Below are positions 34,057-41,780 of a DNA stretch of 64,000 bases, piece after piece. The position numbers and the translations under genes were made by a program. The stretch's first letter is position 1. Each line of letters opens with the position of its first letter. The stretch lies in the NCBI RefSeq assembly GCF_014654205.1, contig NZ_BNAW01000008.1, positions 62,001 to 126,000 of the forward strand, written 5' to 3'. The notes below the pieces were generated by a model that worked only from the letters and a program-made list of their open reading frames with translations, did no database searches and was not told the origin of the DNA. This DNA comes from Amycolatopsis bullii (GTDB lineage: Bacteria; Actinomycetota; Actinomycetes; Mycobacteriales; Pseudonocardiaceae).

Positions 34057-34698
34057 ATGGCTCATCTCCTGCACATCGACTCGAGCATCCAGGGCGACGC
34101 CTCGGTGAGCCGGCGGCTCAGCGCGCGGGCCGCCGCGGCGTGGCGCGAAGCGCACCCGGACGGCACCGTCACCTACCGCGACCTGGGCGCGAACCCGATC
34201 CCGCACATCGACGCGGCCGGCGGGCTGGCCGGCCGGGTGCCACCCGCGGAGCACACGCCGGAGCAGGCGGCGGCCTGGGCGCGGACGGTCGAACTCGTCG
34301 AGGAGGTCAAGGCGGCCGACACCGTGCTGCTGGGCCTGCCGCTGTACAACTTCGGGCCGCCGAGCAGCGTCAAGGCCTGGGTCGACCACCTGATCGCCCC
34401 GGGCCTGTCGATCGACCCCGAAACCAACGCGGGCCTGCTCGGCGGCCGTGAGTTCGTCGTGCTGGCCAGCCGGGGCGGCGGCTACGGCGAAGGCACGCCC
34501 CGCGAAGGCTGGGACCACGCCGAGCAGTGGCTGCCCCACGGCGTCTCCCTGACCGGCCTGGAGCCGCGCTTCATCACCGCCGAGCTGACGCTGGCGCCGG
34601 TCCGCCCGGCCCTGGCGGAACTCATCCCGCTCGCCGAAGAGAGCCTGGCCGCGGCGGAACGCGCCATCGACGAGCTGTGGGTCCCGGCCCGGGTCTGA
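34057..34698 (+). CDS. FMN-dependent NADH-azoreductase / quinone reductase
   Basis: A 213-residue flavodoxin-fold protein (LLHIDSSIQGDASVSRRLSA at the N-terminus; LGLPLYNFGPPSSVKAWVDH in the middle; ASRGGGYGEG). These match AzoR-type FMN-dependent NADH oxidoreductases that reduce quinones and azo compounds. Divergent MarR regulation of such enzymes by quinones is common. It ends in front of a strong hairpin at 34729-34755. Confidence 0.9.
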   Translation: MAHLLHIDSSIQGDASVSRRLSARAAAAWREAHPDGTVTYRDLGANPIPHIDAAGGLAGRVPPAEHTPEQAAAWARTVELVEEVKAADTVLLGLPLYNFGPPSSVKAWVDHLIAPGLSIDPETNAGLLGGREFVVLASRGGGYGEGTPREGWDHAEQWLPHGVSLTGLEPRFITAELTLAPVRPALAELIPLAEESLAAAERAIDELWVPARV

Positions 34699-34728
34699 TC
34701 GACGAGGGTGCCTCGCACCACCCGACGG

Positions 34729-34755
34729 CGGTACCGCCCGGCCCGGGCGGTACCG
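34729..34755 (+). terminator. 12-bp GC hairpin after the azoreductase gene
   Basis: CGGTACCGCCCG (34729-34740), loop GCC, perfect complement (34744-34755), 31 nt after the azoreductase stop. Confidence 0.75.
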
Positions 34756-34819
34756 TGCCGCGGCGGGCGGACTGACGTGGTGCGGGCACAAGCCGCACCC
34801 GGGGCGAGGAAGGTCGGGT

Positions 34820-35326
34820 TTGAGCGCGCACACCTCCCAGATGGACGACATCCGGCTCGTCGCGCAGCCCAGCGCGCTGCCGGTCACCGAGCTGTTCGTC
34901 CGCCTGATTCTCACCGACTGGTCCCTGCTGCCGATGCTGGAGCAGGTGACCGCCACCGCGAAACGCCTGGTCGAGGCCGTGGTCGACGCCAGCGACCCGA
35001 AAGCGCCCGCGTTCGTCACGCTGCGGCTGCGGCTGCGCGCCGAGGTGCTCTCGATCGAGGTCGACGACGACGTCCCCGGGCGGCCCGACCCGCAGGCCCG
35101 GCCCGGCGAGCGGCTGGGCGTCGAACCCGCCGAGGGCGGCGGCCGCACCACCTGGTGCGAGCTGCCGCTGCCGGGCGGGATGACCGCGCGGCAGGTGCGC
35201 CTGCCCCGGCGCCAGGAGCGCCGGACGCTCGTCGACGAGCCCGTCTCCGGTGACCCGGTGGCCGCGGACCCGGAAGTCCTGGAGCGCCTGCTGACCCGGC
35301 TGAGCGGCTGGTCCGGCCAGAGCTGA
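34820..35326 (+). CDS. Degenerate HATPase-like (anti-sigma-related) protein
   Basis: A 168-residue protein. The first 110 residues follow the layout of HATPase_c_2 anti-sigma ATPases (VTATAKRLVEAVVDAS in place of the N box; SIEVDDDVPGRP in place of the G1 box), but the ATP-binding Asn and glycines are missing. I infer a non-catalytic regulator derived from this fold. The TTG at 34820 is preferred because of GAGGAAGG upstream; an ATG at 34841 is the alternative. Located 64 nt before a response-regulator gene on the same strand. Confidence 0.7.
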   Translation: MSAHTSQMDDIRLVAQPSALPVTELFVRLILTDWSLLPMLEQVTATAKRLVEAVVDASDPKAPAFVTLRLRLRAEVLSIEVDDDVPGRPDPQARPGERLGVEPAEGGGRTTWCELPLPGGMTARQVRLPRRQERRTLVDEPVSGDPVAADPEVLERLLTRLSGWSGQS

Positions 35327-35390
35327 ACGCTTTCCCCCGCGCATCCGTGCATCCAGACAGGAGCGACGGGGACGCGAGGAGGCAGCCGCC

Positions 35391-36017
35391 GTGCGGATCG
35401 TGATCGCGGAGGACGACGCCCTGCTGCGGGAAGGGCTGGTGCTGCTCCTGCGCAGTGAGGGGTTCGAGGTCGCCGCCGCCGTGGACCACCCCGGCGACCT
35501 GCTGACGTCGGTCGAGACGATGGCACCGGACCTGGCCGTCGTCGACGTCCGGATGCCGCCGACGTACACCGACGAAGGGCTCCGTGCCGCCCTCGAAGCC
35601 CGGCGCCGGGCGCCCGGCCTGGCGATCCTCGCGCTTTCGGCGTTCGTCGAAGACGGCTACGCGGGCGACCTCCTGGCCGCCGGTGGCGGCGGAGCCGGGT
35701 ACCTGCTCAAGGAGCGCGTCGGCAAGCCCGAGGAGTTCCTCGACGCCCTGCGGCAGGTCGCCGCGGGCGGCACGGTACTGGACCGGGACGTGGTGGCCGT
35801 CCAGCTGGCCCGGCCACGGCCCGGTGACCCGGTGGCGACGCTCACCGAGCGCGAACGCGAGGTCGTGGCCTTGCTGGCCGAGGGCCATTCGGTACCGACG
35901 ATCGGACGGCTGCTCGGCATCGGCACCGCCGCGGCCCGGCGGCACGCCGGGGACGTCAGCACGAAGCTGCGCGTCCCCGACGGTGCCCAGGCGATGCTCA
36001 GCTACCTGCGGGCGTGA
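35391..36017 (+). CDS. NarL/LuxR-type response regulator
   Basis: A 208-residue protein. It has a receiver domain (about 1-120; acidic pocket EDD, phospho-acceptor Asp in VVDVRMPP, Lys in LLKERVG) and a C-terminal LuxR-type HTH (about 145-205; LTEREREVVALLAEGHSVPTIG). The HTH recognition helix is atypical (GTAAARRHAGDVSTKL). The GTG follows GAGGAGG. No histidine kinase gene is adjacent, so it is an orphan or works with the HATPase-like protein upstream. Its 3' end overlaps the convergent oxidoreductase gene by 20 bp. Confidence 0.88.
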   Translation: MRIVIAEDDALLREGLVLLLRSEGFEVAAAVDHPGDLLTSVETMAPDLAVVDVRMPPTYTDEGLRAALEARRRAPGLAILALSAFVEDGYAGDLLAAGGGGAGYLLKERVGKPEEFLDALRQVAAGGTVLDRDVVAVQLARPRPGDPVATLTEREREVVALLAEGHSVPTIGRLLGIGTAAARRHAGDVSTKLRVPDGAQAMLSYLRA

Positions 36018-39000
36018 GGACTTCGGCCTGCTTTTCGCGGTACCGGGCCACGTTCGCCAGCTTGACGTCTTCGTAGCCGCGGACCAGGTCGGGCAGCTCG
36101 GCCAAGATCCGCGCCCGGCCGGCGTCCCCGGCGTGCAACGCCTGCAGGACCACGCTGCGGTAGTCCTCGATCAGCTCGCGCTCGACCTTGCGCACCTCGG
36201 CGCGGCCGAACGGGTCGAAGCGGGTCCCGCGCAGCCGCCGCAGCGCGTGCAGCAGGCGGAACGCCGGCCGGAACCACGGACCGAGGGTGATCTTGCGCTG
36301 CATCCCGAGCGCCCGCAGCACCGGCGGGTGCAGCCGGTAGGCGTACTTCGTGCCCGCGCCGAACTGCTCCGCGAGCCCGTCGGTGAACGCCGGGTCCAGC
36401 GACAGCCGCGCCACCTCGTACTCGTCCTTGTAGGCCATCAGCTTGTACAGGTGCTTCGCGACCGCCTCGGTGATCTCCGTCGGCCCGCCTTCCAGCACCC
36501 GCACCCGCTCGACGAACTCCGCGTACGCGCGGGCGTAGGCCTTGTCCTGGTAGGCGATCAGGTCGGGGATGCGGACGTCGAGCAGCCGCGCCAGTTCGGA
36601 GCCGGGCTCGGCGTGCACCAGGGCGCGCATCGCGTGCGGCTTCTTCGGCGCGGGCTCCGGGGCGTCCGCCGGGGGCTCGGCCACGAGCAGGCGGCCCCGG
36701 CGGAACGCCTGCAGGTTCGCGGCGACCTGCGTGCCGTTCAGCTCGATGGCGCGCTCGATCACCGACGCGGGCAGCGGGATCGCGCCGGTCTGGAACGCCG
36801 CGCCGAGCTGCAGCACGTTGGCGAACTGGTCGTCGTCGAAGAACTCCTCGGCCAGGCCGCGCGCATCCAGCGACACCGTGCGCTCCGCCGCGGCTTCCAG
36901 GGGCGCGAGCACGCGGCCGGGGTCCGGGAAGGACACCGTCGTGTCGACGACCATCCGGCCGGTCGGGACCTCGGTCGTGGAGACGACGGCGATCGTGCGG
37001 GCCGGGTCGGCGACCACCAGGTTCGCCGCGTCCGCGCCGACCAGCGCGTCGCAGGCCAGGTAGAGGTCGCACTCGCCGGCGGCGAGCTTCGGGGCCTGCT
37101 CGACCGGTACCGCCGTCACCTTGAGGTCGGAGACGACCGCGCCGCCCTTCTGCGCGAGCCCGGTCTGGTCGAGCGTGCGGACGTGCCGCCCGTCGAGCAC
37201 CGCGGCGGTGGCGAGGATCTGGGTCACGGTGACCACGCCGGTGCCGCCGATCCCGGTGATCCGCACGGTGAAGTCGGTCTTCGGCGTTTCCGGCGCCGGG
37301 ACGGCGTCGGCGGCCAGCTCGGCGGTCTTCCGGCGTCGCTTCTTCCCGGACGGCACCACGGTGACGAACGACGGGCAGTCCCCGGCCAGGCAGGAGTAGT
37401 CGACGTTGCACGACGACTGGTGGATCGCGGTCTTGCGGCCGAACTCGGTGTCCACCGGCTGTACGGACAGGCAGTTCGATTTGGTGCCGCAGTCGCCGCA
37501 GCCCTCGCAGACGCGTTCGTTGATCACCACGCGCGTCGCGGGCGCGGTTTGCTTGCCGCGGCGGCGTTTCCGGCGCTTTTCGGCCGCGCACTCCTGCTCG
37601 TGGATCAGCACGGTGACGCCCTTGATCGCGGCCAGTTCCTCCTGCGTGCGCAGGAGTTCGCTGCGGTCGCGGACCTCGACACCGGCGGGCAGCTTCCGGT
37701 GCTTCGCCGGGGCGTCGCTGGTGATCACGACCCGCTTCGCGCCTTCGACGAGCAGCAACTGAGCGAGCTTCTCGACGGGCAGCCCGCCGACCGCGTCCTG
37801 GCCGCCGGTCATCGCCACGGCCGAGTTGTAGAGGAGCTTGTAGGTGATGTTGACGCCGGCGGCGACGGCCGCGCGCACGGCGAGGCTGCCGGAGTGGGTG
37901 AACGTGCCGTCACCGATGTTCTGGACGAAGTGCTCGGCGTCGACGAAGGGGGCCATGCCGATCCACTGGGTGCCTTCGCCACCCATCTGCGTCACGCCGA
38001 GGACGGTGCCGACCTGGTCGGGTTCCATGAACAGGGCCATGGTGTGGCAGCCGATCCCGCCGCCGACGAGCGTGCCTTCCGGCACCTTCGTCGACGAGTT
38101 GTGCGGGCAGCCCGAGCAGAAGTACGGCGTGCGGGCGAGCAGCGGGACGGCGATGCGCTCGCGGCGGCGGCGTCCCCGGTAGGCCTCGACCGAGGGAAGG
38201 CCTTCCGGCAGGATCCTCGCCAGTCCACCGGCGATGCCGTCCGGGTTCAGCTCGCCGAGTTCGGTGAACAGCGTGCGGCCGTCGCGGTCCTTCTTGCCGA
38301 TGATCCTGGGCGCGTTCGCCACGCCGTACAGGACCTCTTTGAGGGCGGTTTCGACGAACGCGCGCTTCTCCTCGATGACGACGATCTCGTCGAGGCCCTC
38401 GGCGAACTCGCGGACGATCGCCGGTTCGAGGGGGTGGATCGCACCGAGCTTGAGGATGCGGATGCCGTGGTCTCCGTCGTGCAGGCCGAGGGTGCGCAGC
38501 GCCTGCTGGAGGTCCAGGTAGGACTTGCCGGCGGTGACGATGCCGATCCGGTCGGCCGGTCCGCGCCGGGTGATCCGGTTGACGGTGCTCGCGCGCAGGT
38601 AGTCGAGGGCCAGCGGGAGGCGGACGGTGAAGAGGCTGCGTTCCAGCTCGGCGAGGCTCGTGCCGAGCAGCCGTGACGTGGGCGTGTGGCGGTAGGCGTT
38701 CCGGATTTCCGGTGCGGTCCACCGGGGACTCACGGTGGCGGTCCCGGACGCGTCCGCGACGTTGGCGACGATCTTCAGCGACGTCCACAGCCCGCTGGCC
38801 CGCGACAGCTCGACGGCGTGCATGCCGAGGTCGAGGACGTCCTGGGCGTCGGCGGGGAAGAGCACCGGGACGGCCAGGTCGGCGAGGGCGAGCTCGGAGG
38901 CGCACGGCACGGTGGAGGACTTCGCGTTCGGGTCGTCGCCGACGAGCGCGACGGCGCCGCCCCGCGGGTCGGTGCCGGCCAGGTTGGCGTGGCGCAGGGC

Positions 39001-39360
39001 GTCGGTGGCGCGGTCGAGACCGGGTGCCTTGCCGTACCAGAAGCCGGTGACACCCCTCCGCCCGCCGGCGCCCGCCACGAGCTGGCTGCCCATGACCGAC
39101 GTCGCGGCCAGTTCTTCGTTGAGGCCGGGCCGGTGCACGACGTCGTGCTTCTCCAGCAGCGTCGCGCGGCGGCCGAGTTCGAGGTCGTAGCCGGCCAGCG
39201 GCGAGCCTTCGTAGCCGGAGACGAAGACGGCGGGGTCGCCGCCGCGGGCGCGGTCGTGGCGCACGCGGTCGAACAGCAGCCGGACCAGGGCCTGCACCCC
39301 GGTCAGGTGCACGGTCCCGGCCTCCCGCAGATAGCGGTCCTCCAGCGTGAACGTCTCCAC
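35998..39360 (-). CDS. Indolepyruvate ferredoxin oxidoreductase family (fused subunits)
   Basis: A 1120-residue fusion of the alpha (IorA-like) and gamma (IorB-like) parts. It has a pyrimidine-binding domain at the N-terminus, a ThDP-binding domain (FCSGCPHNSST; GIGCHTMALF), a 4Fe-4S-type cluster motif CEGCGDCGTKSNC, and the gamma domain (ITGIGGTGVVTVTQIL). A C-terminal DUF6537-like extension follows. It decarboxylates aryl- or branched 2-oxoacids to acyl-CoA with ferredoxin as acceptor. The GTG at 39360 follows GGGAG. It is divergent from an Lrp regulator gene, fitting amino-acid catabolism control. Confidence 0.92.
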   Translation of the reverse strand: METFTLEDRYLREAGTVHLTGVQALVRLLFDRVRHDRARGGDPAVFVSGYEGSPLAGYDLELGRRATLLEKHDVVHRPGLNEELAATSVMGSQLVAGAGGRRGVTGFWYGKAPGLDRATDALRHANLAGTDPRGGAVALVGDDPNAKSSTVPCASELALADLAVPVLFPADAQDVLDLGMHAVELSRASGLWTSLKIVANVADASGTATVSPRWTAPEIRNAYRHTPTSRLLGTSLAELERSLFTVRLPLALDYLRASTVNRITRRGPADRIGIVTAGKSYLDLQQALRTLGLHDGDHGIRILKLGAIHPLEPAIVREFAEGLDEIVVIEEKRAFVETALKEVLYGVANAPRIIGKKDRDGRTLFTELGELNPDGIAGGLARILPEGLPSVEAYRGRRRRERIAVPLLARTPYFCSGCPHNSSTKVPEGTLVGGGIGCHTMALFMEPDQVGTVLGVTQMGGEGTQWIGMAPFVDAEHFVQNIGDGTFTHSGSLAVRAAVAAGVNITYKLLYNSAVAMTGGQDAVGGLPVEKLAQLLLVEGAKRVVITSDAPAKHRKLPAGVEVRDRSELLRTQEELAAIKGVTVLIHEQECAAEKRRKRRRGKQTAPATRVVINERVCEGCGDCGTKSNCLSVQPVDTEFGRKTAIHQSSCNVDYSCLAGDCPSFVTVVPSGKKRRRKTAELAADAVPAPETPKTDFTVRITGIGGTGVVTVTQILATAAVLDGRHVRTLDQTGLAQKGGAVVSDLKVTAVPVEQAPKLAAGECDLYLACDALVGADAANLVVADPARTIAVVSTTEVPTGRMVVDTTVSFPDPGRVLAPLEAAAERTVSLDARGLAEEFFDDDQFANVLQLGAAFQTGAIPLPASVIERAIELNGTQVAANLQAFRRGRLLVAEPPADAPEPAPKKPHAMRALVHAEPGSELARLLDVRIPDLIAYQDKAYARAYAEFVERVRVLEGGPTEITEAVAKHLYKLMAYKDEYEVARLSLDPAFTDGLAEQFGAGTKYAYRLHPPVLRALGMQRKITLGPWFRPAFRLLHALRRLRGTRFDPFGRAEVRKVERELIEDYRSVVLQALHAGDAGRARILAELPDLVRGYEDVKLANVARYREKQAEVLTPAGS

Positions 39361-39448
39361 GGCGGGGCTCCCTTCGCCTTCGTTTCGGGGCACGATGCGA
39401 CGTGCGCCACAGTGACGCAACAGGAGGTGTCGCTATGGGATCCAGGAC

Positions 39449-39492
39449 GCAAAAATCAGCGGGTCGCGGAAAGATTTTGCGCGAATTTTTGC
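39449..39492. promoter_or_regulatory. AT-rich Lrp operator region
   Basis: Three related half-sites occur: GCAAAAATC (39449-39457), and in opposite orientation GATTTTGC (39473-39480) and GAATTTTTGC (39483-39492). A promoter TTGCGC-N17-TACGCT (39477-39505) for the lrp gene overlaps them. Such A/T clusters are very rare in this sequence and suit Lrp/AsnC binding. Confidence 0.6.
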
Positions 39493-39512
39493 GCCGAGTT
39501 ACGCTCCCGCGC

Positions 39513-39953
39513 ATGCCCGAAGAGCTGCTCGACGCCACCGATCGCGAGATCCTGGGCCTGCTTCGCGAGGACGCCCGCCGCACGCTGTCCGACATCGCCG
39601 GCCGGGTCACGCTGTCCACGGCGGCGGTCAAGCGCCGCATCGACCGGCTGCGGGACAGCGGGGTGATCACGGGGTTCACCGTCCAGGTCGATCACGCCAA
39701 ACTGGGCTGGGGGATCGAGGCGTTCACCGAGCTGCGGTTCGTGGGCAACACGAAGGTCGACGAGATCCTCCACACGACCACGCGGATGCCGGAGGCCCAG
39801 GCGGTGTTCACCATCGCGGGCGACCCGGACGCGCTGGTGTGGCTGCGCGTCCGGGACATGGCCCACCTGCAGAAGACGATCGACGAGATCCGGCGGCACC
39901 ACCAGGTGACGGGGACCAAGACGTTGATCGCGCTGGAATCCTGGTCGCGTTGA
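39513..39953 (+). CDS. Lrp/AsnC-family regulator
   Basis: A 146-residue protein. It has an N-terminal HTH (LDATDREILGLLREDARRTLSDIAGRVTLSTAAVKRRIDRL) and a C-terminal RAM/AsnC ligand-binding domain (VFTIAGDPDALVWLRVRDMAHLQ). The ATG at 39513 is 7 nt after TACGCT with no ribosome binding site, so the message is probably leaderless. It is divergent from the 2-oxoacid ferredoxin oxidoreductase, which it likely controls in response to an amino acid such as phenylalanine (by analogy; not shown here). Confidence 0.92.
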   Translation: MPEELLDATDREILGLLREDARRTLSDIAGRVTLSTAAVKRRIDRLRDSGVITGFTVQVDHAKLGWGIEAFTELRFVGNTKVDEILHTTTRMPEAQAVFTIAGDPDALVWLRVRDMAHLQKTIDEIRRHHQVTGTKTLIALESWSR

Positions 39954-39954
39954 C

Positions 39955-40710
39955 ATGGAGATCGTGACGCTGGCGCAGCGGCCGGACCTCGTCGAGGCGG
40001 TGTATGCGATCCCTTATCCTCCGGGATCGCCGCGGTTCATGCAGGGCAGCCTGACGAGCCTGCTGGTACGGAGGCGGCGGTTGGCCCGGCGGTGGCCCCA
40101 TCTGGTGGTGGCGCTGCTGGAGGGTGGTTCGCCGGTGGCGCGGGGCGTCATGGTGCCGTTCCGGGAGCGTTCGCCCTTTCCGGCTCGGGGGTGGGACGAG
40201 GTGGCCGTGTGGGCTGCCGAGGATGCCCTCGACGGGGTTGCGCCTGATACCGCTGGTGCTCTGGAAATCGCTGTGCATCCTTCGTGCCAGGCGCGTGGGC
40301 TCTCTTCGGCCGTGCTCGCCGGTATGCGGGATGCTGTTGCCGCGGCGGGGCTTTCGTCGCTTGTCATTCCTGTCCGGCCGCCCGACAAGGCTTCGGTTCC
40401 GTTGGTTTCCATGGGGGACTACGCCTCTGCTGTCCGGCCGGATGGGCTGCCCGTCGATCGGTGGCTGCGTACTCATGTTCGGGCCGGGGGCGTGATCGAG
40501 GGGGTCGCTTCTTGCTCGGCTACCGTGCAGGCCCCGTTGGCCGACTGGCGGGAGTGGACCGGGTTGCCGTTCGATCGGGATGGTCCGGCGGTCGTCCCCG
40601 GGGCCCTTGCTCCGGTTTTGGTGTCCACTGTGGATGATTATGCCGTCTATGTCGAAGCCAACGTCTGGGTTTCCCATCGGGTGCCGGAACACCCTGCGCG
40701 GCTGGGCTAG
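39955..40710 (+). CDS. GNAT-like N-acetyltransferase (low-GC3 region)
   Basis: A 251-residue protein with a GNAT-like core (LEIAVHPSCQARGLSSAVLAGMRDAVA, where the Q-x-x-G acetyl-CoA loop is recognisable), followed by VIPVRPPDKA. It starts 1 nt after the Lrp stop codon, so it is cotranscribed. From about 40240 onward third positions are T-rich compared with all neighbours, hinting at relaxed selection or horizontal origin. Substrate unknown. Its stop overlaps that of the convergent gene in CTAG. Confidence 0.72.
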   Translation: MEIVTLAQRPDLVEAVYAIPYPPGSPRFMQGSLTSLLVRRRRLARRWPHLVVALLEGGSPVARGVMVPFRERSPFPARGWDEVAVWAAEDALDGVAPDTAGALEIAVHPSCQARGLSSAVLAGMRDAVAAAGLSSLVIPVRPPDKASVPLVSMGDYASAVRPDGLPVDRWLRTHVRAGGVIEGVASCSATVQAPLADWREWTGLPFDRDGPAVVPGALAPVLVSTVDDYAVYVEANVWVSHRVPEHPARLG

Positions 40711-41690
40711 CCACGCAGGAGGACGCCCGAGGTCCGCTCCCGCTCGAAGAACGTCTCCGGCCACTCGATCGAATCCGGCGGCGCATCGATCGCCGTGGCG
40801 CGGCGGCGGAGCTCCGCCAGGTACCCCGTGTCCAGGACGGCCCGGGCCGAAAGCGGCTCGCGCAGCAACAGATCCGCCGGCCCTTCGTACAGGTACGCGT
40901 CCACGCCCGGATAGCCACGCGTTCCCGGCGGGTAGTCCCGGTTGACCGGGAAGAACGTCGTCTCCAGCGATCCCAGCCACGAACCCTGCAGGGGCACCAG
41001 CTGCGGCCACGAACCCAGCCGCTGCTCGAGGCGCGCGTTGTCGGCGGTGAACCCGCGGTGGTCCGCCACCACATACGCCGCGCCCGGGTACTCGCGTTCC
41101 AGGCGCGCCACCGCTGCGCTGCCTCCGTCGTGCGTCAAGTGGCCCAACCCGAACAGCAGCAACGCCTTCCGGTTCTTCTGCAGCACCTGCGTCTTCACCA
41201 CCGAGGCGATCGAGGCGTCCCGATCCAGGAACGGCTCCAGGTCCGCCGGCGACTGAACCCGGCTCCAGTCGACCGGCGGGTCGGTGGCCAGCACCCGAAT
41301 CTTTCGCGACGCCGGCAGGGCGGTGTTGACCTGCCGGACCAGGGCGAACAGCTGCTCGTAGAACGTCGAGAACCCACAGCTCGGCTGCGTGGTGTCCCGC
41401 CACACGCTGCTGATCTCCGGGACCGGGACGCCCGCGGTGTACGCGTCCAGCAACGGCTGGAGGCGCGCGTTGCCGCACTCCACCGCTATGTCGTTCACCC
41501 GGCCCGGAAACCTCGGGTCGCGGATCAGGTCGAACACGAACGTTCCGACGTCCGGGCTGGACTTCGCCACGATCGCGTGGCTGTCGAAGGCCGCCAGCAG
41601 CGCCGTCGCCGGGTCCGGGCGCCGCTGGCCCGCGTCCGCCGGTGAAACGAGCAAGACCGCGGCCGCGAGTACGGCCAAGAAGAGTCGCAC
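40707..41690 (-). CDS. Secreted Tiki/ChaN-like superfamily protein, active site degenerate
   Basis: A 327-residue exported protein with a signal peptide (about 1-20, ending ADA). The layout resembles an uncharacterised family of the TIKI/ChaN/EreA superfamily: a first block (FDSHAIVAKSSPDV, IRDPRFPGRVNDIAVECGN), VWRDTTQ, the DPPVDWSRV block and ALLLFGLGHL. Where relatives have a G-E-x-H-type motif, this protein reads AKSSPDVG, so the Glu/His pair is lost. Function unknown. GTG follows AGGAG. The palindromic operator at 41717-41736 suggests control by the GntR regulator at 44279. Confidence 0.65.
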   Translation of the reverse strand: MRLFLAVLAAAVLLVSPADAGQRRPDPATALLAAFDSHAIVAKSSPDVGTFVFDLIRDPRFPGRVNDIAVECGNARLQPLLDAYTAGVPVPEISSVWRDTTQPSCGFSTFYEQLFALVRQVNTALPASRKIRVLATDPPVDWSRVQSPADLEPFLDRDASIASVVKTQVLQKNRKALLLFGLGHLTHDGGSAAVARLEREYPGAAYVVADHRGFTADNARLEQRLGSWPQLVPLQGSWLGSLETTFFPVNRDYPPGTRGYPGVDAYLYEGPADLLLREPLSARAVLDTGYLAELRRRATAIDAPPDSIEWPETFFERERTSGVLLRG

Positions 41691-41716
41691 CTGAGCTCCT
41701 CGGATGGTTCCCCCAC

Positions 41717-41736
41717 TGTCTTACGACTGTAAGACA
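41717..41736. promoter_or_regulatory. GntR operator copy A
   Basis: TGTCTTA-N6-TAAGACA, perfect 7-6-7 palindrome, 27 nt upstream of the GTG of the secreted protein gene. Identical half-sites and spacing recur at 44243-44262 next to the gntR gene. Confidence 0.7.
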
Positions 41737-41780
41737 ACTCGGTCAGCATCCAGGGCTGCCGGGACCGTGTCAAGGGTGGG

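Noticed and set aside
35584..38676. 1030-codon open frame on the plus strand
   Set aside because: Antisense to the indolepyruvate ferredoxin oxidoreductase gene and out of frame with the response regulator; no domain recognisable.
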